Part shown: one piece after another, positions 28,792 to 40,444 of the stretch
Numbering within the stretch: the stretch's first letter is position 1
Layout: each line of letters opens with the position of its first letter
Assembly (NCBI GenBank): GCA_026315105.1
Contig: CM048750.1
Location: 259,275,151 to 259,339,150 of the forward strand
Length of the DNA: 64,000 nucleotides
Source: Locusta migratoria
Lineage: Eukaryota; Arthropoda; Insecta; Orthoptera; Acrididae
Direction of reading: 5' to 3'
Made by a program: the position numbers and the translations under genes
Notes under the pieces: model-generated
The model's input: the letters and a program-made list of their open reading frames with translations, nothing else
Database searches by the model: none
Told to the model about the DNA's origin: nothing

Positions 28792-30041
28792 CTCGTCATT
28801 AAAATTAATACACCAAGAAGAAATGTAGATGATTAACAAGTATTCATTGGACAAATATATTTGAACTGACATGTGATTACATTTTCACGCAATTTGGGTG
28901 CATAGATCCTGATACATCAGTACCGGCCTTGATACGCCTGGGAATTCAGCTTGATGGCGTGTAAAGATACAGATGCCTATGCAGCTTCAGCACGATACCA
29001 CAGTTCATCAAAAGTAGTGATGCGTATTGTGACGAGCCAGTTGCTCGGCCACCACTGACCAGTCGTTTTCAATTGGTGAGAGATCTGGAGAATGTGCTGG
29101 CCAGGGCAGCAGTCGAACATTTTCCGTATCCGGAAAGGCCCGTACAGGACCTGCAACATGCGGTCGTGCATTATCCTGCTGAAATTTAGGGTTTCACAGG
29201 GATCGAATTAAGGGTAGAATCACGAGTCTTAACATATGAAATGTAACGGCCACTGTTTAAAGTGCCGTCGATGAAAACAAGAAGTGACAGACGTGTAACC
29301 AATGGCACCCCATACAATCACGCCGGGTGATACGCCAGTATGGCGATGACGAATACACGCTTCCAATGTGCGTTCACCATTGCGTACAGCCGTACACCAC
29401 CGCAAGCGCTCCTGTCTGTGATGCAGCGTCAAGGGTAACCGCAGCCATGGTCTCCGAGCTGATAGTCCATGCTGCTGCAAACGTCGTGAACTGTTCGTGC
29501 AATATGATGTTGTCTTGCAAATGTCCCCATCTGTTGACTCAGGGATCGAGAGGTGGCAGCACGATCCGTTACATCCATGCGGGTAAAATGTCATCTCGAC
29601 TGCTAGCGATACAAGGCCGTTGGGATCCAGCACGGCGTCCGTATTGTCCTCCTGAAGCCACCGATTCCATATTCTAATAGTCATTGGATCGCGGCCGACG
29701 CGAGCAGCTATGTCGCGATACGATAAACCGCAATCGCGATGGGCTACAAACGGATCTTTATCAAAGTCGGAAACGTGATGGTACGCATTTCTCCTCCTCA
29801 CACGAGGCATCACAACAACGTTTCACCAGGCAACGCCGGTTAACTGCTGTTTGTGTATGAGAAATCGGTTGGAAATTTTCCTCATGTCAGCACGTAGGTG
29901 TCGTCACCAGCGCCAACCTCGTGTGAAGGCTCTGATAAGCTAATCATATGCATGTCACAGTATCTTCTTCCTGACGGTTAAATTTCGTGTCTGTAGCACG
30001 TCTTCGTGGTGTAGCAAATTTAACTGCCAGGAGTGTGTGTG
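28792..30041 (-). mobile_element. Tc1-like transposon copy 1 (inserted in the LINE-B tail)
   Basis: TA-flanked near 28790-28791 and 30042-30043. Ends resemble the copy at 49.4 kb (..CATTAAAATTAATACACC left; GGTGTAGCAAATTTAACTGC and CCAGGAGTGTG right). The transposase runs on the minus strand. Because LINE-B sequence continues on both sides, this insertion is later than the LINE. Confidence 0.85.
28977..29813 (-). pseudogene. Tc1-like transposase, frameshifted
   Basis: The N-terminus reads MPRVRRRNAYHHVSDFDKD and CGLSYRDIAARVGRDPMTIR, the paired HTH DNA-binding region. After frame changes come LSARRPWLRLPLTLHHRQE and GVIVWGAIGYTS around the catalytic core, and further down RMLQVLYGPFRIRK-type shifted sequence covering the DNARPH/ENVW region. 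Several frameshifts and deletions remove the DDE active site from any single frame. Confidence 0.85.
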
Positions 30042-30067
30042 TAGATGTTGACCATAGACGTGGCATT

Positions 30068-30266
30068 CAAATGTTCAAATGTTTGTAGACTCTATGGGAC
30101 TTAACTACGGGGTCATCAGTCCCTAAACTTACAAACTACTTATGAGCTACTTACAACTAAGGACGGCACAAATATCCATGCCCGAGAGAGGATTCGAAAC
30201 CCCGACCGTAGTGGCCGTGCAGACCGTGACTGGAGCGCCTCAGTCCCCTCGGCCACCGCGGCCGGC
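30068..30266 (-). repeat. tRNA-Leu/Ser-derived SINE with 13-bp TSD
   Basis: TAGACGTGGCATT flanks it at 30055-30067 and 30267-30279. The tRNA head lies at the right end (minus strand GCCGGCCGCGGTGGCCGAGG) and the tail CAAATGTTCAAATG at the left. Confidence 0.93.
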
Positions 30267-30279
30267 TAGACGTGGCATT

Positions 30280-30574
30280 GACAGACGGTCTGCACTAAGA
30301 GGCTGGTTCACACTAGACCAGTAATTAATTCTTGTGGCGAGTGATTTAGTAACTAAACGTGTTTCAACGACTTCGTTTAGTAAAGCTGGTAAGTAAACCG
30401 GTAACTCGGCCCGATAATAAGTTGGATAGTAGGCGTGCAAGTACTTGCCCCACCCCAGATCGCCGCTAGCGCGCTACTCGACAGGAATGAACACTACGTG
30501 TTTAATATAGTGCTCTATCTTCGTTCCGCGCTCTGTCTTTTTAATCATTTGTTTCTTGTCAACAGTATGAGCAG
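30280..30574. other. No gene seen
   Basis: Nothing recognisable between two SINEs. Confidence 0.4.
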
Positions 30575-30577
30575 TTC

Positions 30578-30748
30578 GGGCGCGGTGGAGTGGCCGAGCG
30601 CTGTAAGGCGACTTGCTGAGGAGCGCGTTGAAGGTTTGAGTTCCCCCTCGGGCGTCTGTGTGTGTTGGCTGTATGTTAGCGTAATTAGTCTGTAAGTTAG
30701 GGACTACTAACCACAGCAATTAAGACCCTCAGAATTACGAACATCTGA
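30578..30748 (+). repeat. tRNA-Leu/Ser-derived SINE, divergent
   Basis: Head GGGCGCGGTGGAGTGGCCGA with GTAAGGCG, B-box-like GGTTTGAGTTC, and a body AGTCTGTAAGTTAGGGACTA leading to GAACATCTGAAAA. Confidence 0.8.
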
Positions 30749-33002
30749 AAATGGCTCCTTGAAGTGACCATACAACGGATAGGTTTGTTTCTCTCACGTG
30801 GAGTGTGGATGCACATGTTCGGCTACTTTGAAACGATTTCCAGCCATTTTTGACTTCACGCTCGGAAAGAAAGGAATTTTTATGTCACCAGGCGGCAATT
30901 GTTTGTGATTGGGTTGAAGAACATTCTGGATAATCCCAGCGAATAATTCGGCCTCTCAGATCGCCCGACAGTCTCATCGAACATTTATGTTACGTAACGA
31001 AATTTCAGTTCGTGCCCAAAAGCTATACCCGGCAACACTTTCACAGTTAGGAATGGCTACAGGTGCATCATGTTTCACCGTTCCTGTTGCAGACATGTGA
31101 GCGGCCACCTCTACTCACTGAAACTCGCCTGGTCATATGTCAGACACGATATCAGCACAGTGTCACTGACCCTCGCGAAACTACACTGAAGCTGAAGCGA
31201 TGCTAGCTCTCCAAGCGGCAGCCTTGAGGAATAGAAACGAGATATTTACGGAGTAAATTTTTGAGCACAATTGAAGACCGGGATACAATCCCGTCGGATT
31301 TGAGTCTCACAAGATATTCTACCTAGCAAAACAAACACTATCAGCGAAAACAAACATACGGGATAAGATCGTAACACTTTTTTCTGGTAGGTAATAAATC
31401 AGTGATTCTTCTTGTAAATAACATACTACAACATAATATACCATCGATCATAGGTCTTAGCCCAAAAATTCGCGCCTTCGGAGCACACATGCAAGAGAAG
31501 TTAAAAACATGTTAATCTATAGCTCACGATCAGAGAAGCTACATATCACTTTTTAAACACAAAACCTTAATCTATAACCTACGTTCTTCTTCTAAACAAA
31601 CTAAACTAACTCAAATATGACGTCATTTGTTAAAGCCGAAGGGTCGTATGCCGGACTTCAATTGACCCCATTTTTATTAACTGATACAATTAATAGTGCT
31701 TCAATAGATCCGAATTAAGTCCGCACTTTTAATCTGCTACTCCAATCAAAACACACATTCAATACAAATGGACGCAGGTTACCGTAGCTACGTAGAAATT
31801 GGGATGTTTTCACAGGCCTAGCCTAGCAACGGAGAACCGCCTCGAATCGGTCTTACAAGCGTAGACCAAAACATTCTGGACGTTAAGGTAGCTGACGAAA
31901 CTCTTGAACTAGAATTTACTACTGAAGAAAAAAATAGGTGTATGCAGTTTGGTTTCACTTTATGGAGGACAAATGTTCTTAATTCAGAAACCTCTAAATT
32001 ACGACGTGATTCCGTAGGTCGCCAAGAATGGTCACACAAGTCCGGAAAATGCATACCTCACTGTTGGCCATTGTTTCTGTTTGAGATTTTCGGTCAATTT
32101 AACGAGCGTGACCGTGTCAGAAGAGTAGATTCGGAGCAGAGGGCCAGGAGCAAGCTCTACTCCAGTCAGACCGGAAATGCCGAACACTCGGGCGAGCCAC
32201 AGGTAAGTTTTCCTGGAACGGAGGTCCCCGGTCTGTAATCCAGCACGCCGGTTACGAATTCCATTCGCGCGAAAATGGTAGGTATCATTACAGCCAAGCA
32301 CAGCCTCTTTCATAAAAAATCTCATTTGGCAGGTGATATACTTGTTACCTGAAACATTTTCTACCCTCGACAAGAAAAATAGGTTTAAAAAAATGAAAAA
32401 TTTTTGTTTACCATTAAGAATGTTTTAATAGCCCCGAAGTTAACGAAAATCGTCATTTCTTTCTCGTAATTTGTCCCCTTCAAGTTAGTGGTTTCATTTC
32501 CATGTTCATGATCAGCCATTGCAGGAAATGTGGCGTTTCTCAAAAATTGCCTAGTTGAGTTTGCACTGATCTTGCGGTTGGCAATATGCTTAAATAATAT
32601 TGCAGTATATGCTGTAGATACGGTCAATCAGTTGATTGGGCCTGTTATGTTACTGCAGTTTACTGGACCACGGTTATCTACACTTTCTTGATAATGAGCT
32701 TTCAGCATCATGGCAAGAGATTCCTTTGGCTACAAGAATGTTTACGTTCTTCCAGCACGACGGGGCGCTTGCACGTTATAGTCGTCAGGTAACATCTAAA
32801 TCTGGTATTCCCCCGAAGATAGATCGCTAGATATGGGGAAGTTTCTTGTCCCCAAAGTCCACAGTCCTTACTCTTTTGAATGGTTGCTTGTGGGGTGGTT
32901 GGAAGTTTAAGTGTTCAAGAGCCTATCGTTCCGTTAATGATTAGTGCAACTCTCATAAAAGAACGCAGAGACGACCTCAGGAGTTACACGTGGTGTTAAG
33001 AG
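30749..33002. other. No gene identified
   Basis: About 2.2 kb without a recognisable coding region. Minus and plus frames of 78-113 codons at 31818-32373 overlap each other and match nothing I know. No repeat boundaries were detected. Confidence 0.35.
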
Positions 33003-33014
33003 AAGTCAAAAGTG

Positions 33015-33407
33015 ATAATACTGTAGTAAATACTGCAACCAGCCACAAGATTTTTATAAATAAATTTCACCATTACTAGTTTCGGGCCTGAGCCCATCAG
33101 AAGACGGTAGTGCTATCAGGTTTACATTGGTGTCCTAAAATGTAGTTGTTACAAGGTTAAATCCTTTTACCCTAAATATAAGTTTTTTTCATCTATTGTT
33201 CGCACTTTAAGCTTTTAACAATTTCGTTATTTTAGGACACCAATGTAAACCTGATAACACTACCGTCTGATGATGAACTCAGGCCCGAAAATAGTAACGG
33301 TGCAATAAAATGATTTACAAAAATCTTGTGGCTGGTTGCAGTATTTATTTCACTATTATTACGATTACAGCTACTGTGTTCTCTAAACAAAAATAATGGA
33401 TAAAGTA
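33015..33407. repeat. Foldback element with 12-bp TSD
   Basis: AAGTCAAAAGTG flanks it at 33003-33014 and 33408-33419. Arms from about 33015-33140 and 33229-33350 pair as inverted repeats over roughly 115 bp. They share GCAACCAGCCACAAGATTTT, TTTCGGGCCTGAG and GGTTTACATTGGTGTCCTAA. The spacer is about 90 bp. A 12-bp TSD suggests insertion by a retroposon-like or unusual mechanism rather than a standard cut-and-paste MITE. Confidence 0.85.
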
Positions 33408-33419
33408 AAGTCAAAAGTG

Positions 33420-33830
33420 CACTGAAGTTGGTGGTGGAATTTTTGAAAGTCAACTTTGAACGTCCTAATTTGCATCTGAGCTACATTCTAATAATTTTAA
33501 CTCTGTACTCAAGAACTGGACACATGTGGCATTTTGTCAATACTTAAAATATTTACTATACCTCCTGCTACACACAATGTGTAGCTATCCCACTACTGGT
33601 CACCTGCGCTCCACTTTGTGTTGATATCCGGCGAGACAGAGGAGGATGCACAGGAACGGCAGGAAGCAGACAGTATAGTGTGACAGGCGCCAGCAACTGA
33701 ATAGACGAATGCGAACCCACTGATTGATGGGAGGCGCCCTGTCTGGTCGTACATAAATAGCAGTCCACAGCTGCAGACAGCTCATCCGGCACTCAGCAGG
33801 ATGCTGCAGCCAACGTTTTGCTGAGTCACG
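33420..33830. other. No gene seen
   Basis: Short overlapping minus frames at 33568-33792. No motif. Confidence 0.35.
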
Positions 33831-33844
33831 TCACACACACACAC

Positions 33845-33885
<41 letters not shown>

Positions 33886-33894
33886 GAGAGAGAG
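33831..33894. repeat. (CA)n(CAGA)n(GA)n microsatellite
   Basis: Short CA run, about ten CAGA units, then GA repeats. Confidence 0.95.
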
Positions 33895-34204
33895 CGCTGT
33901 AGTAGCCGAAACTTGGCTCCTAAGCACAACGAAAGCTCAAATCGCCACAGTTGAAAAAATGTAGACTATCTAGCAGGCAATTTAAAAGCAGTGAGATCGA
34001 AATATTGTGGAAAGGGTGACTACACTGAAATGGCAGTGGGCTGGTCATATTGCTAGAATAAAATATGGTACATGGTCTAGAAAAGTCAGACTGGAGCACA
34101 ATTTACAAAGAAAGACCTAGAGAAAGACCACCAGACAGATTGGACAGACCTTGTGAGTTGTGGCGTTACCTCACATTTCTGCTATACTTTTTATGATTTA
34201 GTAT

Positions 34205-34660
34205 AAATTTATTTCCAGCGTAAGTCTGAAGTAATAGTAATTCCTAGGTATTTTGTGGAGTTTACGGCCTTCACTTTTGATTGATTTATCTTGTAAACAA
34301 AGTTTAACGGTTTTGTTTTCGTACTCATGTGGACGACTTCACACTTCTCATTATTTAGAGTCAACTACCAATTTTTACACCATAGTGATATCTTATTCAG
34401 ATCATTCTGCAGTTGGTTTTGATCTTCAGATGATTTTGATCTTCAGATGATTTTACTAGACGGTAAATGACGGCGTCATCTGCAAACAACCTAAGAGAGT
34501 TGCTTAGATCGTTTATCTAAAAAAGGAACACAGATGAGCACTAACACTACCCTGTGGAACACCCGATATCACCTCTGTTTTAGTCGATGCCTTACCATCT
34601 ATTACTACGACCTGTGTCCTCTGATAGGAAATTCCCTATCCAGACAAATGGCGTTTTTCG
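34205..34660 (-). pseudogene. LINE-A reverse transcriptase fragment
   Basis: On the minus strand the frame gives LRLFADDAVIYRLVKSSEDQ, preceded by degraded INDLSNS and QGS-like sequence. The FADD motif is intact. It aligns with 45.8-46.1 kb and 56.15-56.44 kb. A 20-base duplication (GATGATTTTGATCTTCA repeated near 34418-34450) is specific to this copy. The 3' end of the LINE is absent. Confidence 0.8.
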
Positions 34661-34890
34661 ACATTATCTTTTAAGAAAAAAAAAAGTCACAGACGAAAAA
34701 TCATCAAATCGGCGCTCATCGCCTTTTTCGATATTCAAGGAATTTATATCTGTGGGAACGATGCAAGGTACGTTGAATTTTTGACCCGTTTCATGCAAGT
34801 CTACACAGGGTATGACCCCGTTACCTACAAAAAGATTTCGGGGGGGGGGGGGGCTGCAAGTTTACGTACACCAAACTCACCGCATCTCAA

Positions 34891-35081
34891 ATGTTCAAAT
34901 ATTTGGTAAGCTTAAGGGACTTAATTGCGATGTCATCAGTTCCTAAACTTACAAACTACCTATGAACTACCTTAAACTGAAGACGATACAAACATCCATA
35001 CCCGAGGGGGGATTCGAACCCCCGACCGTAGAGGCCGTGCAGACATTTGCGCGCCGCAGACCACTCGGCCTCCGCGGCCGG
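34891..35081 (-). repeat. tRNA-Leu/Ser-derived SINE with 15-bp TSD
   Basis: CTCACCGCATCTCAA occurs exactly at 34876-34890 and 35082-35096. Minus-strand head GCCGGCCGCGGAGGCCGAGT; B-box complement GGGGGATTCGAACCCCC. A 12-base poly-G lies upstream at about 34841-34852. Confidence 0.95.
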
Positions 35082-35096
35082 CTCACCGCATCTCAA

Positions 35097-36749
35097 TCCT
35101 CCAGTATTCTTCCTATTCAGTCGACTTGAACTCGCTTTGAAAGGAAAGAAATTTAGCGATATTCTTGATATCCAATGAAACGTGATGGACCTATCCAACA
35201 CCACCCTATAGGAAGACTTTGTCCGAAATTTCCAGGACATGTATCGCAGAGCTCAGCGGTGCATAGTTACGGGAGGTGACTATTTTGAAGGACAGCAAGG
35301 TAACTGTACTTCACAGTTGATCTACGTTAATTTTACAGGACTATTTACCCGTCTTTATTGTCAGAGGCTGTATAAATACATAACGCAACCATTTTACAAA
35401 AACAGGAAGAAACCTTAAAATATGAGAATAACAAGCACGCTCTGCCGTGCACTTCATAACCATTAACCGAGTTTTACAGAACTTAGCAAACCGTGTTTTT
35501 TCGATATTACGCGGTGTAACCATTAGAATCGTAAAAAACTTAATTTACTGCTGCCTGCCAGCTAGCTGTAGGAAATATCAAATATGCTTGATTAACGATG
35601 TAACCTCGTTTATGAGATGCACATATTACTTGCGCAGTCTTGACAACGACTAACTGGCACTGATGAGGTAGTCCGTTCTGGCGCACAAATTCATTACCGC
35701 TACTTATCTTCATAGTGTGCGCTGCTGCTGTCGTCAGCATAAACGCAACGGAAGTCTCTGTTACAGATGGAATGTACTCCCAATTGAAACGGAAACCCAG
35801 TTGTCAATGGCTCTACAAGAAAATCCACTTTATTTTAACCGTGTTAGGTTATGTAGCGCAACTATTGAGCCTCCATCACTTAGAGGCGGTTGCGCTACAA
35901 CACTTAAGCAGGCGAAAGAGATGTAATTGGCCGTTGGTTCACGTAAGTTCTCTCTAGTAAAGCCTGCATTGGTGGGAGACCCAGGCACACCTTTATGTGG
36001 CTTATCTGTCTTGGACCCAACATACCTGAAATTTGTTTTTACGAAATGTGTCGTACTACTAAAGTGCTGTCGGTAACTAATTTTTTCGACTTACAATTAA
36101 CTAGAATGAAACACGTTGTCACAACACAACGAAAGAGGAATATGTCCTGGCTAGAGCCAAAAATGTGAATGAAACTAGTTATTCTAACACATTTAAATTA
36201 AAAAATCTTGATATATTCGCGCACATGTAAAGTAACATTCGAAATTGGCATAAAATGGCATGTCGTCTTACAGTGCATTTGTCAAATCGTGCAATAAGAG
36301 ATTGCATGCCATAGCAGTTAACCCTATCCCAGGGATTGTGAAGATTTCTACAGTGTTGTAGTTATGAACACTACTATTACTTTTGAATTTCGTGAATATA
36401 TATTCATATACGTACAGTGAAAGTACTGTGAAGATCCCAATCTAATTCAAAAGTAATACACCCTGCCTAATAGCAGTAATAGGAGAAAGGATGATCTTCA
36501 CTATTCGAGGTTAAATATAATTTTTGGCACAGAAAGGGGTGAATTATGTGGCCAATATGAGTCTTAAGTCACTTACCGAATAGCATCAATAGACGGACAG
36601 CTAACTATCACTTGAAATTGACAATTTAGAATGACGACTCCCACTCAGTAGATGAATTTCTAGATGTGAAAGTGATTTTACAACTAAAAAAATAAAAAAT
36701 AGAAGTAAAAATTTAATGTAATATTAAATTGACATGTTCCAGTCATTAT
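35097..36749. other. No gene identified
   Basis: AT-rich sequence with short frames only (up to about 80 codons). No motif or repeat edge. Confidence 0.4.
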
Positions 36750-36760
36750 GAAACGTATTC

Positions 36761-37540
36761 GTATTCGTGTTGTATGAAACGTATTCGTGTTGTATGAAAC
36801 GTATTCGTGTTGTATGAAACGTATTCGTGTTGTATGAAACGTATTCGTGTTGTATGAAACGTATTCGTGTTGTATGAAACGTATTCGTGTTGTATGAAAC
36901 GTATTCGTGTTGTATGAAACGTATTCGTGTTGTATGAAACGTATTCGTGTTGTATGAAACGTATTCGTGTTGTATGAAACGTATTCGTGTTGTATGAAAC
37001 GTATTCGTGTTGTATGAAACGTATTCGTGTTGTATGAAACGTATTCGTGTTGTATGAAACGTATTCGTGTTGTATGAAACGTATTCGTGTTGTATGAAAC
37101 GTATTCGTGTTGTATGAAACGTATTCGTGTTGTATGAAACGTATTCGTGTTGTATGAAACGTATTCGTGTTGTATGAAACGTATTCGTGTTGTATGAAAC
37201 GTATTCGTGTTGTATGAAACGTATTCGTGTTGTATGAAACGTATTCGTGTTGTATGAAACGTATTCGTGTTGTATGAAACGTATTCGTGTTGTATGAAAC
37301 GTATTCGTGTTGTATGAAACGTATTCGTGTTGTATGAAACGTATTCGTGTTGTATGAAACGTATTCGTGTTGTATGAAACGTATTCGTGTTGTATGAAAC
37401 GTATTCGTGTTGTATGAAACGTATTCGTGTTGTATGAAACGTATTCGTGTTGTATGAAACGTATTCGTGTTGTATGAAACGTATTCGTGTTGTATGAAAC
37501 GTATTCGTGTTGTATGAAACGTATTCGTGTTGTATGAAAC
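36761..37540. repeat. Perfect 20-bp minisatellite, 39 copies
   Basis: The unit GTATTCGTGTTGTATGAAAC is repeated 39 times with no change that I can see, preceded by a partial unit (ATGAAACGTATTC, 36748-36760). Because 3 x 20 = 60, two minus-strand frames stay open over the array and predict 272- and 290-residue peptides of HTTRIRFIQHEYVSYNTNTF repeats, which are artefacts. The right edge is abrupt (AAGTATTAATC). Confidence 0.98.
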
Positions 37541-38250
37541 AAGTATTAATCTGATTTTCAAGGGGTGTGCCAGGGTTGGGAAATGAGGCTCGGGGGTGGC
37601 GTCGCGTATTTGCAGCACTATCCCATCGTGTTATAATGCCCCAATCATACGGCCAGATGGCCAGCCGTAACGCTCCGAAACTTTCGGTCCTATGTTATAT
37701 ACCGCATGTTCGTTCTGTGAACTCAATGGCAAGGTGTCCGATGTTGTAGCTAGGAAGTGGAGCTAGCAGATTTCTCAGACTTTTGGTCATTCAACTCTTA
37801 AATACGTTAATTAACTGTAATAATACTTATATATGAAGTATTGTTAACAATTCGACTTCGTATTTTCAAAGTATCTATTTGCTTTTCTTTATTGAGAAAC
37901 TAGATGACACGGTGAACTTCGTATCACTTACCTCTTAATATAAAGCATATTAATTTAAATGATATGTATTTTAGACCCAGTAGCTTTATAAAGGCATCAA
38001 CAGATAGTCTAAGTATCGGCTAGATAGTGGGCAAATCACGCACCCATGTCCAGGATAATGTTCATGTCACATTCGTGGAAGTTCAGGGAAGGTTTAAACT
38101 GTGACAAAGTATAGAAAAATTGAGAGGAAAATTTACATTAAAAACGTGTAAAATAATGACTTGTGTTGGGTGCGTTCAGAAATATACTTTGAAAGAGTAA
38201 AGTTCGCTTTACACGATCTGGACCCGTATATGAACTGTCAAAAATAAAAA
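37541..38250. other. No gene seen
   Basis: No recognisable feature. Confidence 0.4.
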
Positions 38251-38255
38251 TGAAT

Positions 38256-39620
38256 CGTCGTTCGTTGGTCTCGCTAAAATTCGAGAACGGCTGAACCGAT
38301 ATGGCTATATATCAAACCACTGAATCTATTGTGATGGAATCTGGTGTGGAAACAGCTTGGACGCTGAAGTACCGGATAACATACTTCAGAAACTGTTTGA
38401 TTTTAAATTTCTCTCGATAATTACTAACTGGAAAAGTTAATAACTGACTTCTTAACTATTTTTCAGAAGTTATAATTAACTTTTAAAAATGCATTGTCCC
38501 TTTTGTAAAAAGGTGGATAGAACGGCAGAACAGAAGAACCTGTCAACTATTCCAAACTTACTTCACTCAAACCTCCCTCTCGCTTTGAAAGTCGAATGCG
38601 CGAAATTATGTCGCAATCAAATGAATGATTTATATTTCATAGAAAAATATCTTTTCTGAATTTTCCAATTTTCCAGGAAAATTTTCCAAATTTTTATTTC
38701 ATAAGAGCATTACTCTTGCTTTGAACGTCAAATGATCAAAATTTTATCGCAATCGGATGAACAGTTCTCAAGTTAAAGTGTTGAGTACATTTAGAAACAC
38801 ATTGAAAAAGGAACTTTGTTCGAATTTTGCGATTTTCCTTTTAAACTGTCCCTATTTTTTGTTTACTGAAAACCTTTCCAAGACAATAATTAACAAAACA
38901 AAGAATTACCCCTCTCCGTCGTGCGACTAGTCAGTTATAGTGAAAAATACAAGTTCAGTTTCTCAAATTTTCCAATTTTCCGGTAGATTTACCAAATATT
39001 TATTTCATACAAATCTTGTCCTCTCAAGCGGTTCTCACGTGATGCTCTGACAACCATGTGGTAATTGATTTTTGTTGAAGGAATAAATAGCTTTCGGTTT
39101 TTCCTAAATATTCCTACTTTCCGTACCACTTTTCCAAATTTTTATTTGATGCTAACCTTCCTCTTGCTTTCAACATCAAATGTACAAAAAGTTATCGCAA
39201 TTGGACGAACGGTATTGATAACTCATTGGAATACGGTGTTTCAGTTTTTCCAGATTTTCCTGTTTTCCGGACAACTTTCCCATATTTTATCACCGTTTAA
39301 AATGTTCAAATGTTTGTTAAGCTTAAGGGACTTAACTACGGGGTCATCAGTCCCTAAACTTACAAACTACTTATGAACTACTTACAACTAAGGACGGCAC
39401 AAATATCCATGCCCGAGGGGGGATTCGAACCCCCGACCGTAGTGGCCGTGCAGACCGTGACTGAAGCGCCTCAGTCCTCTCGGCCACCGCGGCCGGCTAT
39501 CACCGTTTAAACCTTACCTAAACTTACACGAATATGTCACGACTAAAATTAGCCAAATCGGTTCAGCCGGTCTCGAGTTTTAGCGAGACTAGCGAACAGC
39601 AATTCACTTATATAACCACG
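38256..39620. repeat. Inverted pair of retroelement 3' ends around degenerate ~150-200-bp repeats
   Basis: The left end (38256-38330, minus sense) and right end (39527-39615, plus sense) share GTTCGTTGGTCTCGCTAAAA / TTTTAGCGAGACTAGCGAAC and CGGCTGAACCGAT / ATCGGTTCAGCCG, in inverted order. Between them, TTTTCC...AATTTTTATTTCAT...CTCTTGCTTT..A.CGTCAAATG...ATCGCAAT.GGA.GAACGG recurs, degenerate, three to four times. A later SINE (39302-39497) is inserted. Such 'cggctgaaccgat...gcgagacta' tails belong to RTE-like 3' regions in insects as I know them. Confidence 0.55.
39302..39497 (-). repeat. tRNA-Leu/Ser-derived SINE with 14-bp TSD
   Basis: TATCACCGTTTAAA flanks it at 39288-39301 and 39498-39511. 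The copy is nearly consensus, with head GCCGGCCGCGGTGGCCGAGA on the minus strand and tail CAAATGTTTGTTAAGC. Confidence 0.95.
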
Positions 39621-40100
39621 ATGAAATGGAAAACGTTATTTCAACACTTTGAAATTTTCGTCCAAATTATTTACTTCATATATTCGGATTGTATAATGAA
39701 TATTGTGTGTATTGGAGAAAAATTGTGAAGGCAATGATAACGGTATGCTTATTCGCTAGATTCCGATATTGCACAAGAGCCAGAAAAGAAATATATTTGA
39801 ATACCTTGCGCACCGACTTCCGTGCAATTTAACATTCCTAACATTTTATGCAAGCTTGCTCAATATTGTAATACAGAATTGCACCATGACGTCTGCACAC
39901 AGACTGTAACAACTGTTAGTGTTCTTGCAGGGCTATTGCTTCGTGTTGCGTTTCTTACTCTGTAGTGGTTGTCATTAGTAGCTACATCTCACACAGCCAG
40001 CACAGGCGCCGCTTACGCAATGCTTTGGTAGCTAATCAAGTCCCTCTCAGCGGGGAGAGTATTTTAGAGGCTTGAGCCGGCGCAAGTATCTGTGTCTGTC
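39621..40100. other. No gene seen
   Basis: Nothing recognisable. Confidence 0.4.
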
Positions 40101-40105
40101 TAGGA

Positions 40106-40245
40106 ACCGACCGAGATGGCGCCGTGTTGCTGACACGGCACTCGTATTCTGGATGATGGCAGTTCTCCCCTGTCCAGTTATACAGTTTAAGGTTGGCTAC
40201 TTTCTTAAATCTCTTACTTTTACGTGCATTTCGCGAAAAGACAAC
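40106..40245 (+). repeat. Third tRNA-derived SINE family, decayed
   Basis: GACCGAGATGGCGCCGTGTT, then GCTGACACGGCACTCGTATT and CTGGATGATGGCAG. This resembles the 'ccgaggtggcgcagtggttagcacactggactcgcattcgggaggac' head of a SINE common in orthopteran and other insect genomes. The B-box has decayed. Confidence 0.55.
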
Positions 40246-40444
40246 AAGGAAAAATTTAGAGTAGAGCCCACACCGAGACATACCGCCAGCTGTTAATTCC
40301 GCGAACTATACGCGGCTGGACTGGACGACGATGGGACAATACACTTAGTACCCCCCGCCACACACCATGTTTAAGTAATGTATGATTTTCTGTACGGAAT
40401 ATCGATGATGGGCAACGAAAACCTCTTAACTCAGTTCTATTACA

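Noticed and set aside
36761..37540. CRISPR-like array
   Set aside because: There are direct repeats but no spacers. The sequence is eukaryotic. The arrays at 18.6 and 44.2 kb were rejected for the same reason.
36724..37618. Minus-strand frames of 272 and 290 codons
   Set aside because: Translation of the perfect 20-bp array. The 20-residue period is arithmetic (3 x 20 nt).
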